A DNA stretch of 64,000 nucleotides from Leeia oryzae DSM 17879. GTDB lineage: Bacteria > Pseudomonadota > Gammaproteobacteria > Burkholderiales > Leeiaceae. The notes under the pieces are model-generated. The model searched no databases, had not been told where the DNA came from, and saw nothing but the letters and a program-made list of their open reading frames with translations. The position numbers and the translations under genes are program-made. Shown piece by piece: positions 8,591-16,786 of this stretch (positions within the stretch are counted from its first letter, which is position 1; each line of letters starts with the position of its first letter). The DNA is taken from positions 124,001 through 188,000 of the forward strand of contig NZ_AQXU01000019.1 in assembly GCF_000376945.1 (NCBI RefSeq). The letters run 5' to 3'.

Positions 8591-9406
8591 TCAAACTCTG
8601 GGCTTGCCACCCAGCTTGTCGATCAGGTCCAGCAGTTTGGGCGCAATTTCATTTTCCAGAATGGCCTGATTCAGGCGGAATGCCGGGCCGCTGCAGTTAA
8701 GCGACAAGTGTGACTGGCCTGGCTGGCTGCTGGCCAGTGGCGCGCCAATGGCATAGATGTCGGGTTCGTATTCGCCCAGCGAAATGGTAAAGCCGTGCTC
8801 GCTGTAATAATCCATGGCGGCATTCACCGGTTTTAGCATGGCCGGCCAGCGCGCGCCGTAGTGCTCTGCCAGTTGTTGTAACGTGGCCTGACGTTCCGGG
8901 TAAGATAAGCCTGCCAGCCAGGCACGTCCGATAGCGGTGGTGGCCAATGGCACACTCGACCCCACATCGTGTTTGACGCTAACCCGGGCCGCCGCGCGGC
9001 AAGCCTCGATATATATCATGTTGTGGCCAGAACGGGCCGCCAGCGTGACAGACAAGCCGGTATCCAGCGACAATTCGCGCATCAGGGGCAGGGCCACCTG
9101 ACGGATATCCAGCGTAGACAAAGCCGCATAGCCCAGACCCAAAACAGCCACCCCGGGACGATAGCGACCGTTATCCGGGTCTTGCGTCAGGTAGCCCAGT
9201 TGAAGCAGGGTATAGGTCAGACGGGAAATGGTAGATTTGGGCAGGCCGGTACGTTGTGCAAGTTCCTGATTGCCCAGCCAGGTATCGCCCGGTTTAAAAG
9301 CGCGCAACACCATCAGGCCGCGGGCCAATGCAGTCACAAACAGCCGGTCTTTGCTTTCTGATTCGACAGCATCACTGCCGTCTTCTTGCGGGATTACATC
9401 TGTCAT
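8591..9406 (-). CDS. IclR family transcriptional regulator
   Basis: A 271-residue regulator. The N-terminal winged helix-turn-helix (about residues 22-85: FVTALARGLMVLRAF, then LAQRTGLPKSTISRLTYTLL) and the C-terminal effector-binding domain (DTGLSVTLAARSGHNMIYIE, PLATTAIGRAWLAG) are those of the IclR family, whose members usually control aromatic or carboxylic acid catabolism. Its upstream region has CGGAATTCCG (9410-9419) and ATGCGGAA (9427-9434), similar in core to the dyad in front of the gcdH gene at 16.7 kb. No catabolic gene adjoins it, so its target is unassigned. Confidence 0.93.
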   Translation of the reverse strand: MTDVIPQEDGSDAVESESKDRLFVTALARGLMVLRAFKPGDTWLGNQELAQRTGLPKSTISRLTYTLLQLGYLTQDPDNGRYRPGVAVLGLGYAALSTLDIRQVALPLMRELSLDTGLSVTLAARSGHNMIYIEACRAAARVSVKHDVGSSVPLATTAIGRAWLAGLSYPERQATLQQLAEHYGARWPAMLKPVNAAMDYYSEHGFTISLGEYEPDIYAIGAPLASSQPGQSHLSLNCSGPAFRLNQAILENEIAPKLLDLIDKLGGKPRV

Positions 9407-9408
9407 TT

Positions 9409-9437
9409 GCGGAATTCCGTTTTGTTATGCGGAATAT
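9409..9437. promoter_or_regulatory. Candidate operator of the IclR-type gene
   Basis: The palindrome CGGAATTCCG (9410-9419) and a further GCGGAAT (9429-9435) lie immediately upstream of the regulator's start at 9406. Read on the minus strand, TTCCG and CGGAA face each other across ten bases. The position fits autoregulation. Confidence 0.45.
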
Positions 9438-9574
9438 TAACAGCCGCAGGGCTAACCTGTCGATAGATGATCCATCCCCCTCCAAAAAGAGTAGGCCCGA
9501 CGTGTCTTCAGGGAGAATTCGACACGCCGAGCCCCTCAATACAGATCAAACACAGGGTTATTTCATGGCTGCTC

Positions 9575-10126
9575 TCAGCCTTGATCAGGCCCTTTGCCGT
9601 CACGGCCATGCATGCGCTCATGCATCGGCGCACGCAACATCCAGATGACTTTGTCACCCAGTTTCGCTTTTTGTTCCGGGGTCAGAATGGCCAGTGCAGC
9701 CAGCAAGTTGGTTTGCTCCTGTTTGGAGACGGTATCCATCAGGGCCAGACGGGCCTTGCGGTTTGCTTCCAGTTTAGCGGTGTCCAGTTTGGGTGCTGCC
9801 AGCAACTGGCGAAATTCGTCATGCTGTTTGCGCATCTGGTCACGCAGGCTGGCAGAAGACGTACGTGCATCATCGGCCAGTTTTTTCAGCTTGGCCTGCT
9901 GGTCTGCCGTCATGCCGGCAGATTGCATCAGGTTGTCCATGCCATGCTGGCGGCGATCCATTTTTCTGTCCATGTTGCGGCCCATCTGGTCTGGTCCGCC
10001 TTGCCCGTCCATCATCGGGCAGTTCGCAGCATCCCGGGGGGCGGCATAAGACACGGTATAAGCGGCAGCCAGGCCAAGGCCGGCAACCACAAGCAATTTA
10101 GCCAAGGGGGATTTTTTGAATGTCAT
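9575..10126 (-). CDS. Spy/CpxP family periplasmic protein
   Basis: A 183-residue exported protein. The signal peptide (MTFKKSPLAKLLVVAGLGLA, ending near SYAA) is followed by a Met- and Arg-rich region (MGRNMDRKMDRRQHGMDNLM) and a helical domain with two LTxxQ-like motifs: GMTADQQAKLKKL near residue 70 and ILTPEQKAKLGDKV near 146. This is the pattern of the Spy/CpxP chaperone family, ATP-independent periplasmic chaperones induced by envelope stress, and some relatives bind metals. AGGAG eight bases before the ATG supports the start. Proteins with the same domain (CnrX/ZraP type) are alternatives, but no metal-resistance genes are adjacent. Confidence 0.88.
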   Translation of the reverse strand: MTFKKSPLAKLLVVAGLGLAAAYTVSYAAPRDAANCPMMDGQGGPDQMGRNMDRKMDRRQHGMDNLMQSAGMTADQQAKLKKLADDARTSSASLRDQMRKQHDEFRQLLAAPKLDTAKLEANRKARLALMDTVSKQEQTNLLAALAILTPEQKAKLGDKVIWMLRAPMHERMHGRDGKGPDQG

Positions 10127-10232
10127 GCCATTTACTCCTTATAAGAGAAGGGTGGTCCCTTCATTACCTACAAGGCTAAATGCCAAACGTAACCAGATGA
10201 TGTCCGGTTTGTAAAAAGTTGTTCAGATTGTG

Positions 10233-11198
10233 TCAAGACTGTCGCTTGGGTTCGAACAGCACAATGATGATGCCAAGTACCATCACGGCAGAACCAGACC
10301 AGAAATACGCAGGGGGGATTTCATCAAAGAAGACATAGCCCAGAATGGGGGAGAACAGTAACAGGCTGAAACTGCCGGCTTCGACTGCGCTGGCATCCCC
10401 GATACGGTAAGCCTTGATGTAGCAGATAAAAATGCCAAGGGTGCCAATCCCGGCCAGAAAGAACCAGCCCCAGGCAGCAGCAGGGAGCGCTGGCAAATGA
10501 AACCGGGTCAATATGCCAAAGACCACAAAGTTAGATGTGTAACTCCAGAAGATCATGGCTGCGGAGCGTTCTTGCGCACTGACTTTTTTCAGCACAACCC
10601 CCAGCATGGCTTCCGACATGGCCGCGGTCAGCGCCAGAACCGCGGCAAACTGCAAGCCGCCAAAATCCGGCCGCAAAATCATCAGCACCCCGATAAATCC
10701 GATAAATACGCCTATCCAGCGCAGCATGTGCGATTTCTCGGCCAGAAACAGCCAGCCCAGCGGCAGCATGAATAGCGATGCACTCATCAGAAACGCATTG
10801 GCTTCTGCCAGACTCAGGTGCGTGACCGCATAGGCATTACAGTACGCAGAAATGGTGATGAACAAGCCCCGCAGCAAATGCAGTTTCACATTGTTGGTCG
10901 CCACAATCTTGCCTTTGGTCCGCAAGATCAAGGGGGACATCATCAGCAGCACCATCAATGCCCGCCCGAATACCAGTTGGTCTGCGGCAAGGTGGTAAGT
11001 CAGCAGGACTTTATTGCAGGCCCCAACCAGCGCCCATGCCAGCATGGCACCCACCACCCAGATAATGCCTTGGGTGTTATGACTGAATCTGGATGCATTA
11101 AACAGTTTGGACATGGTCAGGTGAGTATCCGGGTAACGGGTCGATAGTTGATCAAACAATGAAAAACGGAATAAGCCGTATTTGTATGTTGTATCCAT
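10233..11198 (-). CDS. DMT superfamily (EamA) transporter
   Basis: An inner-membrane protein of up to 321 residues with about ten membrane helices in two EamA repeats (for example GIIWVVGAMLAWALVGACNK and PILGYVFFDEIPPAYFWSGS). Such carriers export amino acids, nucleobases or other metabolites; the substrate cannot be read here. Two starts are possible: 11198 and an ATG at 11114 (MSKLFNASRF), which lies closer to the first helix; neither has a clear ribosome-binding site. A pair of TTCATGAA palindromes at 11240-11275 lies just upstream. The gene is followed downstream by the Spy-like gene on the same strand. Confidence 0.85.
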   Translation of the reverse strand: MDTTYKYGLFRFSLFDQLSTRYPDTHLTMSKLFNASRFSHNTQGIIWVVGAMLAWALVGACNKVLLTYHLAADQLVFGRALMVLLMMSPLILRTKGKIVATNNVKLHLLRGLFITISAYCNAYAVTHLSLAEANAFLMSASLFMLPLGWLFLAEKSHMLRWIGVFIGFIGVLMILRPDFGGLQFAAVLALTAAMSEAMLGVVLKKVSAQERSAAMIFWSYTSNFVVFGILTRFHLPALPAAAWGWFFLAGIGTLGIFICYIKAYRIGDASAVEAGSFSLLLFSPILGYVFFDEIPPAYFWSGSAVMVLGIIIVLFEPKRQS

Positions 11199-11239
11199 TG
11201 TAATGGGTTCGCAGGGTCAACAGCGTATTCGCCCAGAGC

Positions 11240-11275
11240 TTTTCATGAAAAAAATGTCACTTTTCTTCATGAAAA
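11240..11275. promoter_or_regulatory. Two TTCATGAA palindromes 24 bp apart
   Basis: TTTTCATGAAAA (11240-11251) is a perfect 12-bp palindrome, and TTCATGAAAA recurs at 11266-11275 with a step of 24 bp. They lie 42-77 bases before the upstream start of the DMT transporter, within the 329-base intergenic region, and form a candidate operator pair. Confidence 0.45.
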
Positions 11276-11360
11276 CCACAAAAGCCATTTGCTGCATGCC
11301 TGGTTCGAACCCGATTTCTAACCTGCTGGCAGCATATCGAAATCAGGTTGTACAAATGAT

Positions 11361-11390
11361 TTGAGGTTCACACAATTGAGCCGTTATACT
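11361..11390 (+). promoter_or_regulatory. Sigma-70-like promoter before the CHASE4 gene
   Basis: TTGAGG (11361-11366) and TATACT (11385-11390) with an 18-base spacer point towards the CHASE4-GGDEF-EAL gene, about 135 bases upstream of its start. Confidence 0.4.
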
Positions 11391-11527
11391 CGGCAACCTG
11401 ATCTACCGCAAAACAATTACCGGACAAGCCATTTATGATCTTGTTATAGATGCTTGTAACGGGCTGTTTCCTGAATTCCGGTAGGCCAATAGCAGAACAG
11501 AAATCGTGTCATTTCAGGCGTGAATGA

Positions 11528-13918
11528 ATGTTAACCAAAACCCGGCAAGTCGTAGACAGTATCTCGCAGTACACATGGGGCAAACTCCATGCAAGGATCT
11601 TGCGTCTGATCGGCATTACGTTGCTGCTGACGGTGACGACAGGCGCGCTGGTGTCATGGTGGATTCTGGATTACCGCTTCAAGGCACTGGAAACCCAGCA
11701 GATCATGGGACAGCTTTCTGCCGCAGACGCGCTGGTGCAAGACCGTATTTCCGGCCTCTCCCGTGCCGCGGCAGATTACGCGCTGTGGGACGATTCCTGG
11801 AACTACATGACGGCCGAGAACCCGACTTACGATACCTCGACCTTTACCCCTGAAGTTCTGAAAAATCTGGATATCGACCTTTTCATGATGATCCGGATGG
11901 ATAAATCCGTCCGCGTCGCCGTGGGCACCCCCACCTTCTTTTTATGGTCAGACAAGCCCGTTACCATTTCCAAGACGTTTCACCATCTGACCACCCGCAT
12001 GCTGGGGAAGATCAACTGGCAAGACATCCAGATGCAGCTTGACCAGAAGAAACACGCTGGTCAATGGCTGACTGTCGAGCACCAGCAAATGCTGGTGGGT
12101 ATTTCCCCGATCATGCACAGCGATGGCAAAGGGCCGCAAAGAGGCTATTTGCTGATGCTCAAAGTCATTACCCCGGCGCGGCTGGCGGCCATGCAAAAGT
12201 TGACGAACAGCCCCTTCCGGATTGTGCCGGTGTCATCGGTGCAAACATCGGGCGTACGCTTTGGCGAGGATACTTTTAATGCCGTCATGAGCACCGCGAT
12301 TGCGCGAAACAGTGGCTATGCGCTGACTTATGCGGGCGAACGACCCTCTAACAAAGAGCGCTGGATTGCGTTTTTCCTGCTGCTTGCCAATGTGATCCTG
12401 ATTTTTGCCGTGGCGACCGTCGTCATCATGACGGGGTTATCCCGGCTGGTTGTCAAACGGTTGCAGCATTATTGTGTGCAGCTGGGGCGCTATGAATCTG
12501 AAGGGCGCTCTATGCGCTTGCAGCATGAGGAGGTCGATGAAGTAGACAGTCTCGGACACCACGTCAACGACCTGCTGGCCAAGGTGGAAGACCATCATCA
12601 GCAGCTATCTTATGATGCCACGCACGACCATCTGACCTTGCTGGAAAACCGTATTTTGTTGCAGCAACGAATCGAAGCCGTCTGCAACCGCGCAGAGACA
12701 TCCGTTGCTGGCATAGCGCTGATCCTCATTGATCTGGATTTTTTCAAGAACATCAATGATATCCATGGGCATCCGGCTGGCGATGACCTGCTGAAAGAGC
12801 TGGCACAGCGTTTATTGGCACTGTCTGGCAAATCGCATGCTGTGTCCCGGCTGGGGGGCGACGAGTTTGCCATCTTCATGCCACATGTCTACCGCCAGGA
12901 AGACGCCATGCTGCTGGCCGAAGAGATCAAGCTCCATTTGCAGAATGGTGTCATGGTGGACCAGATAAGCTACCGCATGACTGCCAGTATCGGTGTGGTG
13001 TTTATTGAAGGCGCCCATGTGGCCGAAAATTCTGCTGCTATTTTGCTCAAGAAGGCAGATATCGCCATGTATCGCGCCAAACAACACGGCCGAAATACCG
13101 TCATTCTGTTCGCAGACTGGATGCAGGCCCTGCTGGAAGAAAACAACCGGCTGGAGCTTGAGCTGATAGAAGCCATACAGCAGCGGGCAATTGATTTTTA
13201 CCTGCAGCCCATTGTTGACATTGCCCATCACTGTTTAAGCTCTGTCGAGGTACTGGCCCGGTGGCCACACCCACGTCTTGGCATGGTCATGCCGGGGACT
13301 TTCATCCCGATTGCAGAGCAAGGCAGACTCATGCAAAAACTGACCCTGAGCCTGTTGCACAAGGTTTGTCGCCAATGCAAGCCACTGGTTCAGCAAAACC
13401 CCGGTTTGCGCATTTCCATGAACGTCTCTACACAAGAGCTGCTGGAAGAAGGTTTTGTAGAAGAGCTGGCCCTGATTCTGCGACAGCACGAGTTTTCTGG
13501 CGAATGGCTGAATCTGGAAATCACCGAGTCCTTGCTGGAAACCAATGAAAAAAACCTGATCGGGCCGATGAAATATTGTGCCGACCTCGGGATTCATTTC
13601 CATCTGGATGATTTCGGCACCGGGTATTCATCACTTGCCAGGTTGCATACCTTGCCGTTTACCACGCTCAAGATCGACCGCGCCTTTGTGTCTCGGCTGG
13701 GCTTCGAGGGCGACAGCATAGTAGAGGCCATTGTGAAAATGGCGCATGCGCTCTCGCTGAAAGTGGTGTGCGAAGGCGTGGAAACGCAGAAACAATATCA
13801 GCTGGTGCAGGCACTCTCAGCGGACGAGGTACAAGGTTACCTGTTTGCCAGACCCATGCCGGCGCATGAACTTCCCGCCTGGCTGGAGAGCTTTCAGGCG
13901 GAGAACCTGAGCGTCTGA
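11528..13918 (+). CDS. CHASE4-GGDEF-EAL cyclic di-GMP turnover protein
   Basis: A 796-residue inner-membrane protein. A membrane helix (about residues 25-46) leads to a periplasmic CHASE4 sensor with the signature ALWDDSWNYM (86-95); a second helix lies near 277-303. GGDEF domain: intact GGDEF at 443-447, but the RxxD inhibitory site is absent (GKSH occupies that position). EAL domain: EVLARW, Asn in MNVST, Glu in EITESLLE, LDDFGTGYSSL, Lys in LKIDRAFV, CEGVET and QGYLFARPMP are all present. Either or both activities are possible; the full EAL set argues for phosphodiesterase function, with GGDEF active or serving as a GTP-sensing module. The gene stands alone. Confidence 0.95.
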   Translation: MLTKTRQVVDSISQYTWGKLHARILRLIGITLLLTVTTGALVSWWILDYRFKALETQQIMGQLSAADALVQDRISGLSRAAADYALWDDSWNYMTAENPTYDTSTFTPEVLKNLDIDLFMMIRMDKSVRVAVGTPTFFLWSDKPVTISKTFHHLTTRMLGKINWQDIQMQLDQKKHAGQWLTVEHQQMLVGISPIMHSDGKGPQRGYLLMLKVITPARLAAMQKLTNSPFRIVPVSSVQTSGVRFGEDTFNAVMSTAIARNSGYALTYAGERPSNKERWIAFFLLLANVILIFAVATVVIMTGLSRLVVKRLQHYCVQLGRYESEGRSMRLQHEEVDEVDSLGHHVNDLLAKVEDHHQQLSYDATHDHLTLLENRILLQQRIEAVCNRAETSVAGIALILIDLDFFKNINDIHGHPAGDDLLKELAQRLLALSGKSHAVSRLGGDEFAIFMPHVYRQEDAMLLAEEIKLHLQNGVMVDQISYRMTASIGVVFIEGAHVAENSAAILLKKADIAMYRAKQHGRNTVILFADWMQALLEENNRLELELIEAIQQRAIDFYLQPIVDIAHHCLSSVEVLARWPHPRLGMVMPGTFIPIAEQGRLMQKLTLSLLHKVCRQCKPLVQQNPGLRISMNVSTQELLEEGFVEELALILRQHEFSGEWLNLEITESLLETNEKNLIGPMKYCADLGIHFHLDDFGTGYSSLARLHTLPFTTLKIDRAFVSRLGFEGDSIVEAIVKMAHALSLKVVCEGVETQKQYQLVQALSADEVQGYLFARPMPAHELPAWLESFQAENLSV

Positions 13919-14262
13919 GGTGACGGCAATACAGCTCACTTTTGCTTTCTGATTTTCAGGGGATATTAAACCTGGGGCTCGGCAAACCTCTGCCGTGATA
14001 AGCAAGGGAATGAAATCATGCTTGATGCTGGTTATTCAATTTAGAATATTTTCTTGTATATATTCGATTATATAAACTCATATATTTTTTTAATATGCAT
14101 ATCTTTCTTATTGTAAAGATATCGTTAAGAAAAACTCCATTTTGTATCTATTTGTAAATATTGAATGATTTGGTAAAAAACACCTTCGTGCCATTTATTG
14201 GGAAATTATGTGCATCTATAATTTCTGCAAATAAACAGCAATACATCAGAAGGGTTATTATC
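13919..14262. other. AT-rich intergenic island
   Basis: A gene-free stretch whose part 14030-14250 is strikingly AT-rich compared with its neighbours, with runs such as TTTTTTTAATATGCATAT. It holds the promoter of the DUF4405 gene and is a plausible H-NS binding region. Confidence 0.6.
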
Positions 14263-14787
14263 ATGTCAAATAGTGCAAGCACCATCAAGCCGGCAGTAAG
14301 CCCGGGTTTCCTGAAACGAAACGCCACCCAGCAAGTCATCCCGCTGTCCCTTATTGTGGCGGTCACGGGTGTGATGATGTTCTTTCATCTAGCGCAGGAC
14401 AAAGTCTCGGCTTTGCACGAATGGCTGGGGCTGGCATTTGTGGTCGCCATGGTGCTGCATATCATGAAAAATTCAAAACCGTTTATCAATAGTGCCAATA
14501 CACCAAGAACCCGGCTGTTTATCGGTTTGTTTCTGATAGTCTCTGCAAGCTTTGTTTTTTATCCAAAAGGCGAAGAAGATAATCCATTCCGTAAAGCCAC
14601 TACTTTATTGATGAATGCCTCCATAGCAGATGCGGCACCAGTATTCGGTTTATCCGGTGAGGAAATGGTCAACAGACTGGCCAAAGCATCTCAACAAACC
14701 GTGACGACGACAGATTCCATCCAGTCCATTTCCGATAAAACGCACCAAAATCCGGTGGTGCTATTGCGTGCTGTGGCATCCAGGTAA
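14263..14787 (+). CDS. DUF4405-type cytochrome b561-like membrane protein
   Basis: A 174-residue inner-membrane protein. Helices lie around IPLSLIVAVTGVMMFFHLAQ, HEWLGLAFVVAMVLHIMKN and LFIGLFLIVSASFVFY. The pairs VTGVMMFFH and HEWLGLAFVVAMVLHIMKNSKPF match the DUF4405 family, whose conserved histidines resemble di-haem cytochrome b membrane anchors. The C-terminal part (VFGLSGEEMVNRLAKASQQ to HQNPVVLLRAV) is a small domain found after the helices in this family and is probably periplasmic. AAGGG before the ATG at 14263 fixes the start; an ATG at 14161 lies in AT-rich DNA without a site. Haem binding is inferred from the family only. Confidence 0.75.
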   Translation: MSNSASTIKPAVSPGFLKRNATQQVIPLSLIVAVTGVMMFFHLAQDKVSALHEWLGLAFVVAMVLHIMKNSKPFINSANTPRTRLFIGLFLIVSASFVFYPKGEEDNPFRKATTLLMNASIADAAPVFGLSGEEMVNRLAKASQQTVTTTDSIQSISDKTHQNPVVLLRAVASR

Positions 14788-14969
14788 CTGGGTCATCTCT
14801 GCAAGTACCAACCTGGCGGTCAGGGCATGACATGTGGTCACCCGCCTCATTGCATAAAGCCTGTTACAGAGAGTGATCAGATAGCTAATCTATATTTGAC
14901 ATCAGGAATCCGCCGGCGTAAGACATCACATATTGCCTTGGTAGGCTGTTTCCAGTCAGGGGGATTCAG

Positions 14970-16430
14970 ATGTCAAAAGATCTTGCCGAATCGGGCCGGT
15001 TACAAACCTTGCTGTCACGGCTGGGGGCCGGGCTGGACGAATACCTCAAGTTCAAGCATCCGGATGCACTGCATCCGGGCTATCACTGGCGCCAGTATCT
15101 GGATATTCCATTACCGAAGCAGGGTATCGGTATTGATGCGGTGACCGATGAGCTGTTGCAGCATGTCATCCCCAACGGTTCTGCCGTCCCAAGGCCTGGG
15201 TTCACGTCATTTATTACCACGGGCGGTACCACCGCCGCCATCCTTGCCGCCACCGCTGCCAGCGTGGCAGCCCCCCAGCGCTATACGCTAATGGCTTTTA
15301 ACCTGCTGGAAGAACTCTCCTTGCAGTGGCTGGCCGACATGTTTGGCCTGCAGAGCATGAAAGGGGTGTATAGCAGTGGCGGTTCGGTTGCCAATCTGCT
15401 GGCACTAGGCGCCGCCCGCCAGTTTGCGTTTGAACAACAGGGGCGAGACCCCGGGCTGGACGGCGTAGACCGGCCGGTGCGTATTTATGCGACCGAAGAA
15501 GCACACCATACCGTTCAGCGATCTGCCGGCGTGCTGGGCCTCGGACGGCATGCGGTTTTTGCCGTTGCTTGTGATACAGAAGGGCGCATGTTGCCAGATG
15601 CGTTACGCCACGCCATCGCCAAAGACCGGCAAGCCGGTATCTTGCCGATGGCGATTGTCGGCAATGCAGGTACGACCAACCGGGGGGAGATTGACCCGTT
15701 GCGGGCGTTGGGCGAGATCGCCAAAGAAGAAAACATCTGGTTCCATGTGGACGGTGCTTACGGCCTGCCGGGTATGCTGGATGAACGTATCCGTCATCTT
15801 TACCAGGGGCTGGAACTTGCCGACTCTGTTATTACAGACCCGCACAAATGGCTAGGGGCATCTGTCGGTGTGGCCGCCACGTTTGTCCGGGACAGGGAGT
15901 TGCTCAAGCGGGCTTTCATGCAGGAACCCGCCCATTATCTGGAGGGCTCGGTCGAGTCGGTAGAGGGAGATGCACCGGTACCCGAGCATTCGCTGAACGA
16001 CTTCGGCATACCGTACTTTGATTATGGGGTTGAACTGAGCTCCCCCAGCCGTGGCGTGGTGGTGTGGGCTCTGATCCGCGAAATCGGAGTGTCCGGCATG
16101 GCAGAGCGCATCCGCCGGCACAACGACATGGCCTCCAAGATTGCGCAGGTCGCCAGCGAACACCCTCATCTGGAACTGCTGCAAAAACCGACTCTGTCTA
16201 TTTGCTGCTTCCGGTATGTGTCTGACAAGGTCACCGATCTGGATGGCCTGAACCGGCGCATCCATCGCCAGTTGTTGCAAGAGAACAAGAACATGCCCAG
16301 TACCACCATCGTGAATGGCAAGCTGGCCATTCGCCCGTGCTTTGTCGGGGCCAGGACCGAAATGTCACATGCAGATGCCCTGGTAGAGGATGTGCTGCGC
16401 ATAGGCGCCGAGCTCTCCGGGTCTGCCTGA
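14970..16430 (+). CDS. Group II pyridoxal-phosphate-dependent decarboxylase
   Basis: A 486-residue PLP enzyme of the aromatic-amino-acid/glutamate/diaminobutyrate decarboxylase group. The Schiff-base lysine is in DPHKWLGASVG; the PLP-binding Asp region is WFHVDGAYGLPGM; GFTSFITTGGTTAAILA and YSSGGSVANLLALGAAR form the phosphate-contacting N-terminal part. It catalyses removal of the alpha-carboxyl from an amino acid to give an amine. Which amino acid is used cannot be settled from motifs; relatives act on tyrosine/DOPA, tryptophan, glutamate or diaminobutyrate. AGGGGG lies before the ATG. The gene is monocistronic and ends in a strong terminator at 16436. Confidence 0.9.
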   Translation: MSKDLAESGRLQTLLSRLGAGLDEYLKFKHPDALHPGYHWRQYLDIPLPKQGIGIDAVTDELLQHVIPNGSAVPRPGFTSFITTGGTTAAILAATAASVAAPQRYTLMAFNLLEELSLQWLADMFGLQSMKGVYSSGGSVANLLALGAARQFAFEQQGRDPGLDGVDRPVRIYATEEAHHTVQRSAGVLGLGRHAVFAVACDTEGRMLPDALRHAIAKDRQAGILPMAIVGNAGTTNRGEIDPLRALGEIAKEENIWFHVDGAYGLPGMLDERIRHLYQGLELADSVITDPHKWLGASVGVAATFVRDRELLKRAFMQEPAHYLEGSVESVEGDAPVPEHSLNDFGIPYFDYGVELSSPSRGVVVWALIREIGVSGMAERIRRHNDMASKIAQVASEHPHLELLQKPTLSICCFRYVSDKVTDLDGLNRRIHRQLLQENKNMPSTTIVNGKLAIRPCFVGARTEMSHADALVEDVLRIGAELSGSA

Positions 16431-16435
16431 CTTCA

Positions 16436-16482
16436 CCCCTTGATGGCACTGATCATCTGTGCCATCAAGGGGAGTTGTTTTC
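16436..16482 (+). terminator. Intrinsic terminator of the decarboxylase gene
   Basis: A 14-bp stem (16436-16449 with 16459-16472) starts five bases after the stop codon and is followed by AGTTGTTTT. It also shields the gcdH promoter region from read-through. Confidence 0.85.
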
Positions 16483-16786
16483 CTCGTTGTGCCACCATCC
16501 ATTTATTGCTGTAACCCACGGTTGAATGACGTCTGCCGAGCAACTTTCCCCGTACCTGAATATCCCTTCACTATATGCATGAATTGGCTGCCAGACGGGT
16601 CATTAAGACAGGTCTGTTTCAGGTTGTGTTTGGGACATTCAAGCCTGTTTTCTGTTTTTTGACCGATTGATCAATTTCTTGCAATTTCTGCTTTGCTTTT
16701 TTTTTCTGCTTGCGTTACCATTTTTGCATTGTGAAATTTAGTTCTGCAATGCGGAACTAAAACCCCAAAAAGCCAAGGAGACCAAA
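16483..16786. other. gcdH promoter region
   Basis: About 300 gene-free bases upstream of gcdH. Visible elements are the palindrome ATTGATCAAT (16666-16675), a long T run near 16695-16705, a weak sigma-70 pair (TTGCGT 16710-16715, TGAAAT 16732-16737) and the large dyad at 16737-16761. Confidence 0.5.
16737..16761. promoter_or_regulatory. 25-bp near-perfect dyad operator in front of gcdH
   Basis: TTTAGTTCTGC and GCGGAACTAAA flank a central AAT. The arms are 11 bp with a single mismatch. The dyad sits just downstream of the predicted -10 region and 26 bases before the gcdH start, where a bound protein would block transcription. The core TTCYGC-AAT-GCGGAA resembles sites used by IclR-family regulators. 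Confidence 0.75.

Noticed and set aside
11302-11312. GGTTCGAACCC, resembling a tRNA T-loop
   Set aside because: No matching T-stem, anticodon arm or acceptor stem can be drawn around it.
14161-14262. Extended N terminus for the DUF4405 protein
   Set aside because: The extra 34 codons lie in AT-rich DNA without a ribosome-binding site; the ATG at 14263 has AAGGG upstream.
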